Below are positions 12,127 through 25,000 of a DNA stretch of 64,000 bases, piece by piece. Source of the DNA: Dryas octopetala (taxonomy: Eukaryota; Streptophyta; Magnoliopsida; Rosales; Rosaceae). The position numbers and the translations under genes were made by a program. A model generated the notes under the pieces. That model made no database searches. It worked only from the letters and a program-made list of their open reading frames with translations, and was not told where the DNA came from. Position 1 is the first letter of the stretch, and each line of letters begins with the position of its first letter. The stretch lies in assembly GCA_963921425.1 (NCBI GenBank), contig OY992834.1:9531271-9595270 (forward strand), written 5' to 3'.

Positions 12127-14174
12127 TTAATTAAGATAATCAAAAGTCAAAGGCCTGAACACATGAGCAGCCTCTTTCTCCATGAACTCCATCTGCCGCT
12201 TCCAAATGTGCATGTACACAACCCAGTCCCTGTTCCCGGCCGGACTCGGCATTGGCATCACGTACCCGCAGTTGCCGCCCCACGGGAAATGGTACGACCC
12301 GAACACCGGTGGGCCCCACCCGAAATCCACCTCAGAGACTGGGAACCGTTGTCCGGACGACACCACGAAGGCAAGGCCCTCCTCGCAGTAAATCTTGGCC
12401 ACCGCGGGCACCGGCCGGTGGGCCTCCACCCAATCTATCAACCCTAAGAAATGCTCCTTCGTCACCGCATCTTCCAAAAACTCATGCACCTCATCCGCCA
12501 CCCAATTCAATGGCTTCTCAATTAAGTCTTCAATTTTTTTACTGCCAAATGGAATAGACAACACATTTCCAAAGTAATTTGCCATTAATGTCTCTTTTTG
12601 GTCCTTATTATTATTTTCACCATCGCTTAGTCTTTTGCGACCATCGACCACAATTCCCATTTTGCATTGTTTGTTCACATTGCTAGTGGTACCACATTTT
12701 GCAACCATTTTCCACAAAAAGGCACAAAATGACTCGAGCTTGGTCCTTTTGGTGGTATCACTGCACCCATTGGAGGCAAGTTGCTGGAGCTTGTGGAGTT
12801 GGTCGGATGCGACATGGTACATGCGGTTAATCATGTGATCATCATCATGATGGCCTTCATGATGATGATTGTGTTTGGGGGTTGGTGGCAGAGTTGTGAT
12901 GGGGATGTACATGTCGTTGAGGGAGGGGTGGATGTGGCCGGGACGCCGAGGGTTGAGCAGAGAACGACGGAAAGATGGGAGGAGAGTGAGTGGTGTTTTC
13001 GAGTGGGCCAGCTTCGCCCATGAGACCAGAAACATGTTGGCCGAGTAGGCATCGGCTATGCGATGGTCGAACGTGCATGCCACCACCATGCCTCCACACT
13101 TGAACTCAGTTGCCTGCAGTTTAAGTTGTAAATTATAAATTTCATATTAGTGTTAAGATGATGACATGTTTCAAAAACTAGAGATCGAGACAATATAATT
13201 ATGACTAACAAGTTATATATAATAATTGATGTAACATATAAATTTTATATGTTACATAATATATGTCATATTTTAATATGATAAAAAGATATGATGATGC
13301 TATTAATTAGTTTGGTTACTCTATAAAGTAAGTGGCCAAAAAAAAAAATTACTCTATAAAGTGTAAACTAAAGGCTCTGGAATGATCTCTACCTATCTTT
13401 TGTTAACCTAAATTTTGAAATAACATCATTATGAATATGAACATAAGATTAGCACAAAAAATTTAGGTATGAAAATGGGTCAAGTATATTTCTAGTCAAC
13501 ATTTTGTGCATTTTATATAATTTTTGTAGTAAATAAAGTTACTGAATGACATATAACCATATTTAACAGTGAAAAATCTATATCCGAAAATTAAGATGAA
13601 TCCATTAACATCAAAGAGTCAAAAAGTATATAACTCTTAGATGTGAATGATGGACCTGTAATTGCATCTATATATGGCATGCAGTACTGAGAATATAGTA
13701 CATGCATGATATATATGACATGGTGAGATGATGAGCTATATATAGAGATCGACAGACCTGGACGGCCAGCACCCCATGCTTCTTGTTGGGCACCAATTTT
13801 CCCTCTATGCTCTGATCAGGGTTGTAGAGGTTGAGGTCCTTGAGCTCAACATCTGCAAAGACCTCAACAAAATCAACCCCACGGTTGTTGCACAGAATCT
13901 CAGGCTCCCCAACAGAGTTCTGCACCACCTCACCCGAGAAGGCATAAAAGGACACAAGGGCTTGGGCCATGGCCTTCTTCAGAACCCCAACCTGGGCCCA
14001 AAAGCCCATGTTCGGCTGCTGCTGATCATTCTTGTAGCAAAAGAAGACCCCAACATCCAATGGAGGCAGAAGCAGGTCGAGGTTGGAGAGTGGCAGCCAA
14101 TGCTGCTGCAGTGGCAGAGTTGCAGCCACCACCTCTTGCTTCCTTGTAGTCACCTTGAACTCTCCTGCAACCAT
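12127..14174 (-). CDS. CFAT: CFAT-like BAHD acyltransferase, copy A
   Basis: BAHD-family acyl-CoA-dependent acyltransferase, closest by recall to coniferyl alcohol acyltransferase, which acylates monolignols in the cytosol on the way to volatile phenylpropenes. Two exons: 14174-13758 (139 codons) and 13113-12127 (329 codons with stop), joined in phase 0 across a 644-bp GT-AG intron, for 467 residues, a normal length. Catalytic HxxxD is HRIAD at about residues 156-160; the structural DFGWG motif is at about 402-406. The N-terminal [10 protein letters not shown] and CNNRGVDF segments and [16 protein letters not shown] after the junction are typical of this clade. A His/Asp-rich loop near residues 219-232 looks like a codon-repeat expansion. 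The start is the first ATG, with a TATA box about 150 bases upstream. The frame is intact. The acyl acceptor is inferred; HCT-type activity is the main alternative. Confidence 0.85.
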
Positions 14175-14320
14175 CTTTGATTTAACTTATTTTTTTTCTT
14201 TAATTCTAATTAATATTCAGTTTAATTTTTACTACAACAACAAGATAGCCAAGAGGCAATAATTGTGAGTGATGAAATTAATGTGTGGTTGTTGCAGGTT
14301 TGTGAACGGAAGAGGCAGTG

Positions 14321-14330
14321 GATTTATAAG
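14321..14330 (-). promoter_or_regulatory. TATA box of CFAT-like copy A
   Basis: CTTATAAATC on the minus strand, about 150 bases before the ATG at 14174. The identical motif lies at the same spacing in copies B (35747-35756) and C (56929-56938). Confidence 0.6.
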
Positions 14331-14932
14331 CAGAAGTTGGAGAGTGAAATGATGTAATACTCAACAACCCCCCAAATTTTACTAACTTTTTAGGAGGTAA
14401 AAAGAGGGAAAAGATTTGGTGCCAATGCTTGTGCCTTAATTTTTGTCTCAAATCTATGTGGCAAAATTAATTAGTAAACATCGCTACTTAATTTTTTAAT
14501 GATTATACACATCTTATTTATTTACAAGATCAAATTAAAATTACTCTTATTAAAATACCATCTTACCCATCACAAATTTGATGTTAGTAATTCTTACTTT
14601 TATTAAGATTTATTATTTATATTATCGGTTTATTATCTATAACTACTCCATACAATTAATTTGTTGGTTGAAGAAAGTGAAACGTTGTTCATCTCTGTCA
14701 AAAAAAAAAAAAAAACTGCAAACATTGAAGTGAGGAGGCTATCTATTCAAGTCTGAGTCTTCATACTCCAACCTCCCTTTTCTCTCCAAGAGTCCAAAAA
14801 ACATGCTTCTTCTATCAATCAATCAATTTTTTTTTTCTCTCCAAGAATTCCTAAGACAATGATCAACGTCTGAAGCACCAGCACACAGCACACCTTTACC
14901 AAGCCCAAATCTTCCAACCTTTGAATGATATC

Positions 14933-15187
14933 AAAACCATTAAAATTGCTTCTGCCAAATAAATTGCTCATATTAAACCTCTCTATAGTCTATTGGGTCG
15001 TTGTTCAATCAAATCAATCTATTGGGTTGTTCAATCAAATCAACCCCCATTGCTCATATTAAAACCATTACAATTGCTTCTGCCAAATAAATTGCTCATA
15101 TTAAACCTCTCTATAGTCTATTGGGTTGTTCAATCAAATCATTCTATTGGGTTGTTCAATCAAATCAACCTCCATTGCTCATATTAA
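14933..15187. repeat. Two-copy 128-bp tandem repeat
   Basis: Two adjacent units beginning AAAACCATTA and containing TTGCTTCTGCCAAATAAATT, CTCTCTATAGTCTATTGGGT and a doubled TTGTTCAATCAAATCA. The units differ at only a few positions by eye. Confidence 0.8.
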
Positions 15188-15665
15188 ACCCCTCTACTGA
15201 AGTGATAATAAAGACTTACATTCCAAATAATGATGAGTTGTATTTAAGGCACAATTGAGGTAAATACCCTAGCACTTCTCAAAAAACAAAAGGGCAATGC
15301 TAGGATGCCTCAATTTTGTGCCTCAAATTTGTGCCTCAAATTTGTGCCTCAATTACATGGAATGCCATGTCAATTAAATTTTTTTTAAGTTAAATATATA
15401 TCATTATTCATTTATTACATTAATTTTTATAAATACTATTTTAACCTTTCTTATAAATTTAAAAAATTTCAAATTTCAAATTATAAAATAAATATATAAA
15501 TAAAATACACCATGTGTTCCCTCTTCATATCAACATAACCACCATCCACCATTCTTCCCCTTCCTCCACCATATATCATCATTCCTTCCTCCACACTCCC
15601 TCCCCCAGTTCTTACCAGCCCTTTTCTTCTCTTTCTTCCCAACCGGCCTTTTCTTCTCTTTCTTG

Positions 15666-15776
<111 letters not shown>

Positions 15777-16345
15777 TCTATCTCTTGAATTCATTGTAAT
15801 TTGATCAAGATTATCAGGTGGGCTCTCGAAGAATTCATTGTAATTTCTTATGATGAATGAAGTCATTATAATAATTGAGCAAATTAATAGAGTAATGGGT
15901 CTCTTGTGTTTGGATCCAGAAATTCATTCTCTTTCTCTCTCTAACCCAACACCTCACTTCTACCCAATCTTTTTTTCCCCTCCCTGCAATTACGTACATT
16001 CAAGATATGGTTAAATTGCAATTAACACGAAAACATCAACAAAACAAATGAAAAAATCAATTAAACAAAGTAAATAAGACATGATATAAAAATATGAAAT
16101 AAGCAAAATGAAAAGTAAAAATCTAAGGAATTGAAAGAAAAGATAAAATTAGAAGGGTTGGGGAGAAGAAATTGAAAGAGAAAATTGGGTAAGAAAAATT
16201 TTGCCACATCAGATTGAGGTAGAGATTGAGGCACAAAAATTGAGGCCCCAAATCTTTTCCCAAAACAAAAAGGGCTGGAGGCTTTTGGTGAAGCAAGCTA
16301 GCTAGAAAAAATGGTACAGTAAAATCCCTATAAATTAATATTATG

Positions 16346-16800
16346 GAGAAAAAAAATAAATTGAAGTGTTAGGCGATCGATTAGGTGGAGAACACAACTT
16401 TCACAACTCACACAGTTCATTTGTTTAAGCATAAAATTGGAAGGAGTATCTATTTAATATAAGTATACACTATACATATTGTCTCAAGGTGCACAAGCTA
16501 GCTAAAAATCATGAAGGTAATTAAGCAACCCATATTCATTGAAAAATGTAAATTACAAAAACCAAATTAACATCAGGAATATGATGTTCATAATACAAGA
16601 AAAAAAATGAATGCTAGCTAGCATACATTTCGAACAGAGTTACCTTCCAGAAACATATGACATTAACATTCATGAATATGGACATGGATTATTGTAATTA
16701 CTATTAATTAACTAATTACCTTTTGTTTAAGAAGTATCCTTTAATTTTCGCCAGATCAAAGCTACCCTCACATATGTAAAACCCGTCACTTAAAACATTC
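16346..16800. repeat. Direct repeat copy 2 of 9505-9963
   Basis: Same order of sequence blocks as 9505-9963, with small indels. It leads directly into the longer RLP tail relic at 16737-17008. Confidence 0.75.
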
Positions 16801-17008
16801 AAGAAGTTGAAGTATGTGTATCTGCATGAGCTGTTGAATATCAAAGTCCCACAAACCCCCCAAAATCCAAATGCAAAACCAACCCGCATACTGATCGATG
16901 TAAAAGCCTTTAGTTATAAGCTCATCCTTATTTTCTTGATTCCCTAACACACCTTGTTCTGGACATGCAATTTTCTCTTGATCGAGACACATGCTTTGAA
17001 GTGGAAGG
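16737..17008 (-). pseudogene. RLP C-terminal relic
   Basis: Minus-strand remnant of an RLP 3' end. It has the recognisable juxtamembrane motif NQENKDELITKGFYI, a frameshifted membrane span and a degenerate KLRD-type tail, but no LRRs. Compared with the intact tail at 61200-61426 it has small indels in the membrane segment and replacement of the LCGLPLQ region. It is not functional. Confidence 0.8.
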
Positions 17009-17244
17009 ACGATTTTTGTATAGAGACTTAATTAGAAATTAGACGACTTCAATTATCAAACTACAATAAGAAATGGATTCCACAAGTTATACTTAATTAT
17101 ATTTAAGATGAAATATACCTTAACGAAAGATGCCTATATATATATATATATACTACTTATGCATTAATTAATTGTTTGTTATATATATTCTCTATACTTG
17201 CGTTGGATGTTAAATGAATAAATCAATACATACGATTAGTGACA

Positions 17245-17610
17245 GTTTTGTAGGTAATGTTAATCAATAATCAAATAAAAAAATGAAGCTTAGTTACTTA
17301 ATGCAAGTGTAAAGAATACACGTAAAAGTGATGAGTGTGAATCACTCATTCACTCCCCACTTTAATTATTAAGTGGATTCAAGTCAATACGTTATGAAAT
17401 ATTTGGGTGGAAGTTAACACCAACCATTGTGGAGATAGGTCCCACTTTAGGCTGCATGTCCCAATTAAGTTCAGTGCGGTTCACTAAAAAAATGCAAGAT
17501 ACTGTATAGATTTGTCTTTTCAAAAATATGGTTTTAAACTTTTAATTGATAAATTATATATTTTATAATTTAATGTACTTTTCCCAAATACACATAAATT
17601 TATTTTAGTT
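17245..17610. repeat. Direct repeat with 11320-11640
   Basis: See 11320-11640. This copy has an extra ATGAGTGTGAATCACTCATT palindrome-like insertion near 17330-17350. Confidence 0.7.
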
Positions 17611-17886
17611 TAATTCGCAAACCAAAAATAAAATTACTTTAATAAATGTCCATAAAAAGTTCCAGTAATGCGTATACAGTAATATTAAATAGCTCGTGCA
17701 TGCATATGCTTGTACATTCAGAGAAGTCAGACAACCATACTTGCAGTGCTGAATGCATCTATATATACTATATATATGTTTGGTTGTGCCAGCTTCTCCT
17801 TTAATTATCCCGACATTACTGCTATTAATTGTGCTTCTAGTTCTTCGATCGATCCATCTTAATCTTGAGTTCAATTAATTATTAAT

Positions 17887-18000
17887 ATGGGGGAAAGCTG
17901 CCTCAAACTTGTTTATGAAATATTAATTATGGTGCTTTTGCTACATATCAGCCCTTCCTTATGCATAATTGGATTCAACAAAGGGGATGCTGCTAATTAA
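17887..18000 (+). pseudogene. RLP signal-peptide relic
   Basis: A 37-codon frame starting MGESCLKLVYEILIMVLLLH, clearly the signal peptide of the local RLP family (compare the starts at 7535 and 59073). It ends in a stop 17 codons later, where the full-length family member continues into its cysteine-rich cap. The 5' flank (17800-17886) also resembles the RLP 5' leader at 59000-59072. It is a solo N-terminus left by a deletion. Confidence 0.75.
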
Positions 18001-18600
18001 CATGAAGATGATGATGATGTAGGGCAGACGCTCAAATCACCTTAAATTTCCGCACAGGCAGATTTATGATTGATGATTTGCTATAATTAACTGCCTTCAC
18101 CATATACATATGCGTGTAGTTGCAGACCGAAGCTGATTGTACCAAAATTTTTAAGTACTCTTGGCCATTTCTTTAAGAGCTATCCTAATTAAGCAGAGAA
18201 GAAGTTGAGTCTAATTAGCTAGCTATCATCTTATCATAGCAGTGCCGAGCTTATGAATGGGGAACCAGCTTTGCTGTAGACATAGCTTTGTTGTGGGTTC
18301 TCTGTGTTCATTAGTTTCTTAACTGATTAGTTATGTAGCAAACAAGCTTCGATTGAGTGATGCATGTTAGATTAATAAAAATAAGGTAACAGCAGGGCCG
18401 GTCTTCAGTATCTAAGCCCCTAACTTATGCAATCTTGGTTATCTATTGGGGAGTGTGAATAACACTACCCTATTTCTTAGTCTAATATATCTTTAAGCCT
18501 TACCAACTCACTAGCCTCTTGTCTAGTGGTGTTCCTTTCCACTTTGTTGGAAGACCAAGTTCGATTTTGTTCGTTGTTCAAACCAAACAATGGCAGGATG
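18001..18600. other. Spacer between RLP relic and CNGC-like gene
   Basis: No gene seen. The part nearest 18600 is probably the 3' flank of the minus-strand CNGC-like gene. Confidence 0.35.
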
Positions 18601-18625
18601 TACAAAAGGGGACAGAGTAGCTCTC

Positions 18626-21600
18626 CTACTGAGAATGATGGGAGCTAGGGTGATCCCCTTGCTGAAATGCTGATCGAGAATGATTGACTACACTCACCCA
18701 GTCATCGGACGTGATAGCAAGGACTCTAACATTGCCATTGGCCCTAGCAGACTCATGTGATGTGGGTAATTCAGCAAGAAAGGAGCTAGTTGATGACCAA
18801 TCTAGAAGCTCTTGTCCACAGAACTCTCCCACGCGAACAGCAACACGAGGATAACTTTCAGTCACTACATATCCGGCCAGGACAAAGAACATCAGTTGAA
18901 GTGGTTCATCCTTTTTTATGATATACATGTCATCAGTATACGTTGCGGGCTTGAGACGCTCAGAGATTGCTTCCAACATTTTTTCATCCATACTTTGAAA
19001 CCATGGCACCTAGGATTGAATACGATATTTAAGAAAAACAATGAAAAGATTAGAAATCCAATCAGTAGATTATTCATTATACTTATATACGTACTAGCTA
19101 GGATGGATGAGAATTCAAGTCTTAACTTTTATGGCAGACTACTAAATTAAAATGATACTAATTTCTTGATAGACAGAGGAACTTACTGTCTTTAGCATAT
19201 TCAACTGGAAAGTAGTCAAAACTTCTGACTGAGAATTGGGTGGAAGGGTGATCTCCTTGCTGAAATGTGACCTGAACTTGGATGCTACACTCTTCAAGTC
19301 GTCAGCCATGAGAATAAGGAGGTAATCATTGTTGGTGACATAAGCAGAATCAATCGCTAAGGGTAATCTGGCGGGAAAGGAGGTATTTGATACAGATACC
19401 CACTCTAGAAGTTCTGCTCCATAGAATTCTCCGTGGTATAAAAGGTCACGACCTGGAATATTTCTTCTTTCAACGCCTAGATCTCCCTCAACAATGAATA
19501 ACATCTTGTCAAGTGGTTCCCCATCTCTAGAAAGATATTCCCGCCCATTAGTCATATATCTTTTGGGTTTAAGATGCTGACAGATTGCTTTCAACACTTC
19601 TTCATCGATAGTTTGAAGCATTGGCACCTGTAAATGATGAAAAAAGGAAATCTAATAGGTACATATATCGAGATATATAACTTTGAAATTACAGTAGGAT
19701 GGAACATGCATCAGAATAAATTCTTGTTATTATGGCCAGGCTACTAAGGTAACAATGGTTTTAAATTTGATATGTCATCCAGCTACTTTAACTTCTTGAT
19801 AGACAGAGTAACTTACTTTCTTTAGCCGAGTCACCGGCAAATGACTTTTGATATAGCTTTGAAGTTCCTCAGGAAGAATAGAGAGGCTATTATCCACGTC
19901 AACATCCCTATTTTCTTCAAGTTCCTGACGTATCCTTTCCATGATCTCGTTTTTTCTTCCAGTTGGGATGCCAGATTTGAATAACCACAAGTCTAACTCT
20001 CTACCTTTCTTTTCCACCTCCTGTTTAATTCTCCTCTTGTGGCTGCCAAACGAGAATTTATTAACTACATTCACCCAGTCGATGGACGTGAGAACAAGGA
20101 CTCTGACATCACCATTGGCCCTAGCAGACTCGAACGCTGTGGGTAATTCGGCAGGAAAGGAGGTAGTTGATGGCCAATCTAGAAGTTCTTGTCCACGGAA
20201 TTCTCCTATACGAACAACAAAATGAGGATAACCTTCAGTGACTACATATCCGGCCAGGACGAAGAACATCAGTTGAAGTGGTTCGTCCTTTTTTATGATA
20301 TACATCCCATCAGTATAGTTCACAGGCTTCAGACGCTCACAGATTGCTTTCAACAGTTCCTCATCCACAGCTTGAAACATTGACACCTAGGATTGAATAC
20401 AAATTAAGAAAAGCAATGAGAAAATAATAATCCAATTAGAAACATCATTACACATACTAGCTATGAGGGATGGGAATTAATCATCATACGAGAAGAATTA
20501 ATTGTTAAGGCCAGACTACTTAAAATGATAGGTTGGGATGTGTCCTCCAGATAGTAATTTCTTGATAGACAGAGGAACTTACTGTCTTTAGCATATTCAA
20601 CTGGAAAGTAGTCAAAACTTCTGACTGAGAATCAGAAGGAAGGGTGATCTCCTTGCTGAAATGGGACCTGGATTTTGATACTACACTCTTCAAGTCCTCA
20701 GCCATGAGAAAAAGCATGAAATCATTGTTGGTGACATAAGAAGAATCAATCGCTAAGGGTAATGTGGCGGGAAATGAGGTATTTGATACTGATACCCACT
20801 CTAGAAGTTCTGTTCCATAGCAGTCTCCGTGGTATAAAAGGTCACGACCTGGAATATTTCTTCTTTCAACACCTAGATCTCCCTCAACGATGAATATCAT
20901 CTTTTCAAGTGGTTCCCCATCTCTAGAAAGATATTCCCGCCCAGTAATCTCATATCTTATGGGTTTAAGATGCTCACAGATTGCTTTCAATACTTCTTCA
21001 TCAATATTTTGAAGCATTGGCACCTGTAAATGACAAGAGAAAGGAAATCTAGTAGGTACACATTTCGATATATATAACTTTGAAGATGGAACATGAATGA
21101 AAAGGAAATTCTTCATATTATGGCCAGGCTATCAAAGTAATCATAGTCTTAAATTGGGTGTCTTCCAGTTACTTAAATATCTTGATAGACAGAGAAACTT
21201 ACTTTCCTTAGCCGAGCCAACGGCATCCAACTTTTGATATAGCTTTGAAGTTCCTCGGGAAGAATAGAGAGGATATTCTCCACATCAACATTCCTCTTTT
21301 CTGCAAGTTCCTGCCGTACCCTTTCCATGATCTCGTCTTTTCTTCTACTAGGGATGCCATATTTAGATAACCACAAGTCTAACTCCCGACCTTTCTTGTC
21401 CACCGCCCTTTTAACTCTCCTCTTGTGTCTATTCGACTCTAATATTGCAGCATCCGTCTGCATATACATCTATTCCACAACAAGTAGAGCTTCAGTCGAT
21501 GATTAATCCTAAAATATAGAAGGGTCTATAATTGTTATAATTTGAGAATTTATAGTTTTCGCATGTCTACATCCCATCTTATGTATTGAGCCAAATGTTT

Positions 21601-22017
21601 CAATCAACCTAATAACTGAGATTGATAATGCAATCTATGAATCTAATCACATCAAACAAATAAAAGACTATGAAAATCAGAAGGGGTTTCAAGATATTGA
21701 CCATCAGGTATATATGACGACCAAGAGTTTAGTATACATTTGATGGTATTAAACACAGATTGAATATAGCATCAGGGCATTATTAACTCTAAATCTAATG
21801 TACTAAACATATTATGGGCAGGAATGCATGGTCAAGCTTTATGATATGATGGACAACAGAAAATGAATTTTCATGGAGATCAAAGTCTTCCCAGTTTTCC
21901 TTTTAAGCTGTGATTAGCAAGTAATGGTCGGTCCTAATCAGATGGAAACCAGCCACTAACATAAATACTACTCAACTTAGAGAAAAAATATATACTAGTC
22001 TCATCTTTAAGCTTGAA

Positions 22018-22059
<42 letters not shown>

Positions 22060-25000
22060 AATCAGTACCAACCTGCAAGTTTCCAATGAGATATAAGAAT
22101 AGTAGCAAGCCTATTATAGAAATTAAAGTCGCAAAGAGGTTTTCCCATGTATTGGTACTAGTCTGGAGGTTTGAACCAAGAGAACTGCAAAAATGAAATG
22201 GAGAAATATATACTTTAAGATACAAATGTAAAATACTATAAATTCAATGTGCTCAAAATAAGAGAAACTAGAACCAATTTCTCTAGGTTAAAAGCATTAA
22301 TAGGGCTTAGGAGTTAAAGACCATATCTACTTATAAAGTTATAAGTAGGCCTCAAGATAAGAAAACAGAGCCCACACAAACTTAATAAGATTAATATACT
22401 TATTGATGACTTTATTTGTGTAATATAAAGTATTTTATATGTTCATTTTTAACAAACCCTATTAGCTGTGGATTTGAATTTTTGTTTTCTTCTAACTGAG
22501 GTGCAAGATTGAAAGATCAATGGGTTATGGGGACAATATGTACAAACCTCAGATTTCGCAGGCCCCACCAAAAACAGTTCGAGAACTTTTTTGGATAATC
22601 AGTTGACCCCAGTATACCAGACTGAAGGACATCAAGAAAAATACCAAAATCGAACAGCTTTGCATCTGGTGGATCTATCGGGCACAAGTCATTTAGAAAT
22701 GTTGTATTTCTCAATGTATTGGGATCATGACAGTCAAAAGTACTAGGTTTGCATCCATTTTCATTTTGACAGGCATGTTGCCAACAACTTGTGATTCTTT
22801 GGACAGCAAAAAAGTACCAACAGGCTCCAAGTATCTAAAGGACCAACAAATTAGTTAGACCGGATTTCTGAATGGTATGAGAAAAATGTAGCTTCACTTA
22901 CGATTCCACAAAATTAAATAACATTATAGGTACTCATGAAAAGAAAGCTTCGAAATGTACTATTAGATGACATGGTAAAATTTTGGCAGATGTGAGATGA
23001 TTTTCCTCACAACATTAGGTTCTCATGGTTACCAGGTAACTCCTACTGGCTCAGAGTACCTTAATCTATTAAACAGGCATGAGGAGAGAAAGAAATTCGG
23101 TGGCACACATTGTTTCTGCAAGCAGAAAGTCAAATTCAAGGATATAAAGTTTGCGCCTAGCTTCTATTCTTATTGTTGTCATGAATGATCATTTTTCATC
23201 ATGTCTATGTTTGCCATTCATCAAGAGGTTGAGTCAGTTAAGAACCTAAACTTTTATTAAGAAATCCAACCAAACAGTGGTACCTCAACATTTATTAAAA
23301 GGAAAAATTACAGAGTATTGAAACTTACATGACTGGCAAGGATGTACATAAAGAAATTGAGTACACCTTTAACCCATGTTGCAATGTCTTCTTTGGAAGA
23401 CTTTCTAGGTTCCTTACATAACAGGTAGATGCGAAGAACCCGTGGAACATATTGCACCAGAACAAGAAAGTTCAGAAGCTTCCTTGTATTCAAAGATCTT
23501 GTACCCCTCATTTTTGGAAAGAAAATGAGGATTACTACCTGGACACATTTCACAGTATTTATACCGACAGTTGAATCTAATCATATAACGTGAGACAAAA
23601 TATAGAATAAGTAAGAAATCATCCTGTCCAAATTTCAAATATATCATATCACATTTCATTTAGACAATAGCATGCAACGGTATTGGCCAAGTGGCAACTT
23701 GCAGCCACTATATATATAGTTTTTTTATGCTTTTATGGTGAAATTCATATCCTAACCAGGAAAATTTCTCCTTCCATTAGATGTTGGCAAAATATAGAGA
23801 TTGGAGAAAACAATTAACTACAGAAAAGGCTTCTCTTACCTGTGGAAGGGGAAGAACTGCTAAAACATCGATTAGGATGTATGACTTCCACATCTTCTTG
23901 GCTATGCTTGGCAAGATATTCCTTAAGTTAGATAATATGGAGGAGCAACTTCCGGAACGAAATGCGTTGATTAAAGTTGAAAATTTCTTAGTTTTATAAA
24001 CTTGAAAAATAATATTCACTATGTAACAGATATCTGTGACTGATCGGAAGACAGGAGCTGCTATCTTCAAGTTTCTATCCAACCTCATGCACTTTTTATC
24101 ATCATTGATCATAGGGATGTAGAGAAACAGAGGATCAAGTAGTACAGCAAACAGACATGATATTATAAATATCATATTCCATTTTGGGAGGAAAGGTCCC
24201 TTAGGATCAACAATTTCCTTCATCGTTGGCCATCTCTTACTTGAATTACTGGCCAACACATAACAAACATAAAATTGTTCCTAGCTGATGGATCATAGAT
24301 ACAAGACAACAGTTCAAGACTCATTGAAGATATGGCAAGACTAGTCACTAGTACTAATCCTATGTGACGCTAATGCAGCTGGTTTCACACCAAAACAGTA
24401 CTCACTAGGAGACATATTAATTTAATAAAACTAAACTTCTAGAGGACATGGTGTGCCCGCATTTTTCTACTTGATACGTGTGCACTAATATATCATGTTC
24501 CTTGTTTTATATCATGGTGCAAAGAATGGAGTAATGAGCTTACAAAGGAGACGGAAGCATTAAGTTCGATAATGTAAATATTTTTCATTGCAAAACATGT
24601 GAAATTTGCATTAATGCAGTCTAAAATGGAGATAATTATAAATTTGGCTGTAGCTATATTGCAGGACCAATGATATTAAGGTTGTGTTTGGCTCGAGATT
24701 TCTCAAAGTGCCAAAGAACTTCAATGTGAAGGGAATTTTAAAAGATGATTCAGTTGGTTAATCTATCTGATAGACAAGATCAAATTTTGAGTTAGTACAA
24801 AGAAAATATACTAATTAAAGCCAAAATTGCAGTGTTACAGAGTGGAACTGCAGCAATGACACCTACTAAAACAAGGCAAATATTATACTGGAGTTGAAAA
24901 TAGAATGCTCTAATCCGCATTGTTTCAAACGCCTGCTATGCACACAAGAGTTCAATAGATTGAATTCAGCTCCTGCTGAATTTCCAAACACAAGTGCTTA

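Noticed and set aside
12088..13099. Several open frames on the opposite strand and in other frames of CFAT-like copies (also around 32-33 kb and 55-56 kb)
   Set aside because: They are shadows of the conserved BAHD exons. They repeat in all three copies only because the genes do.
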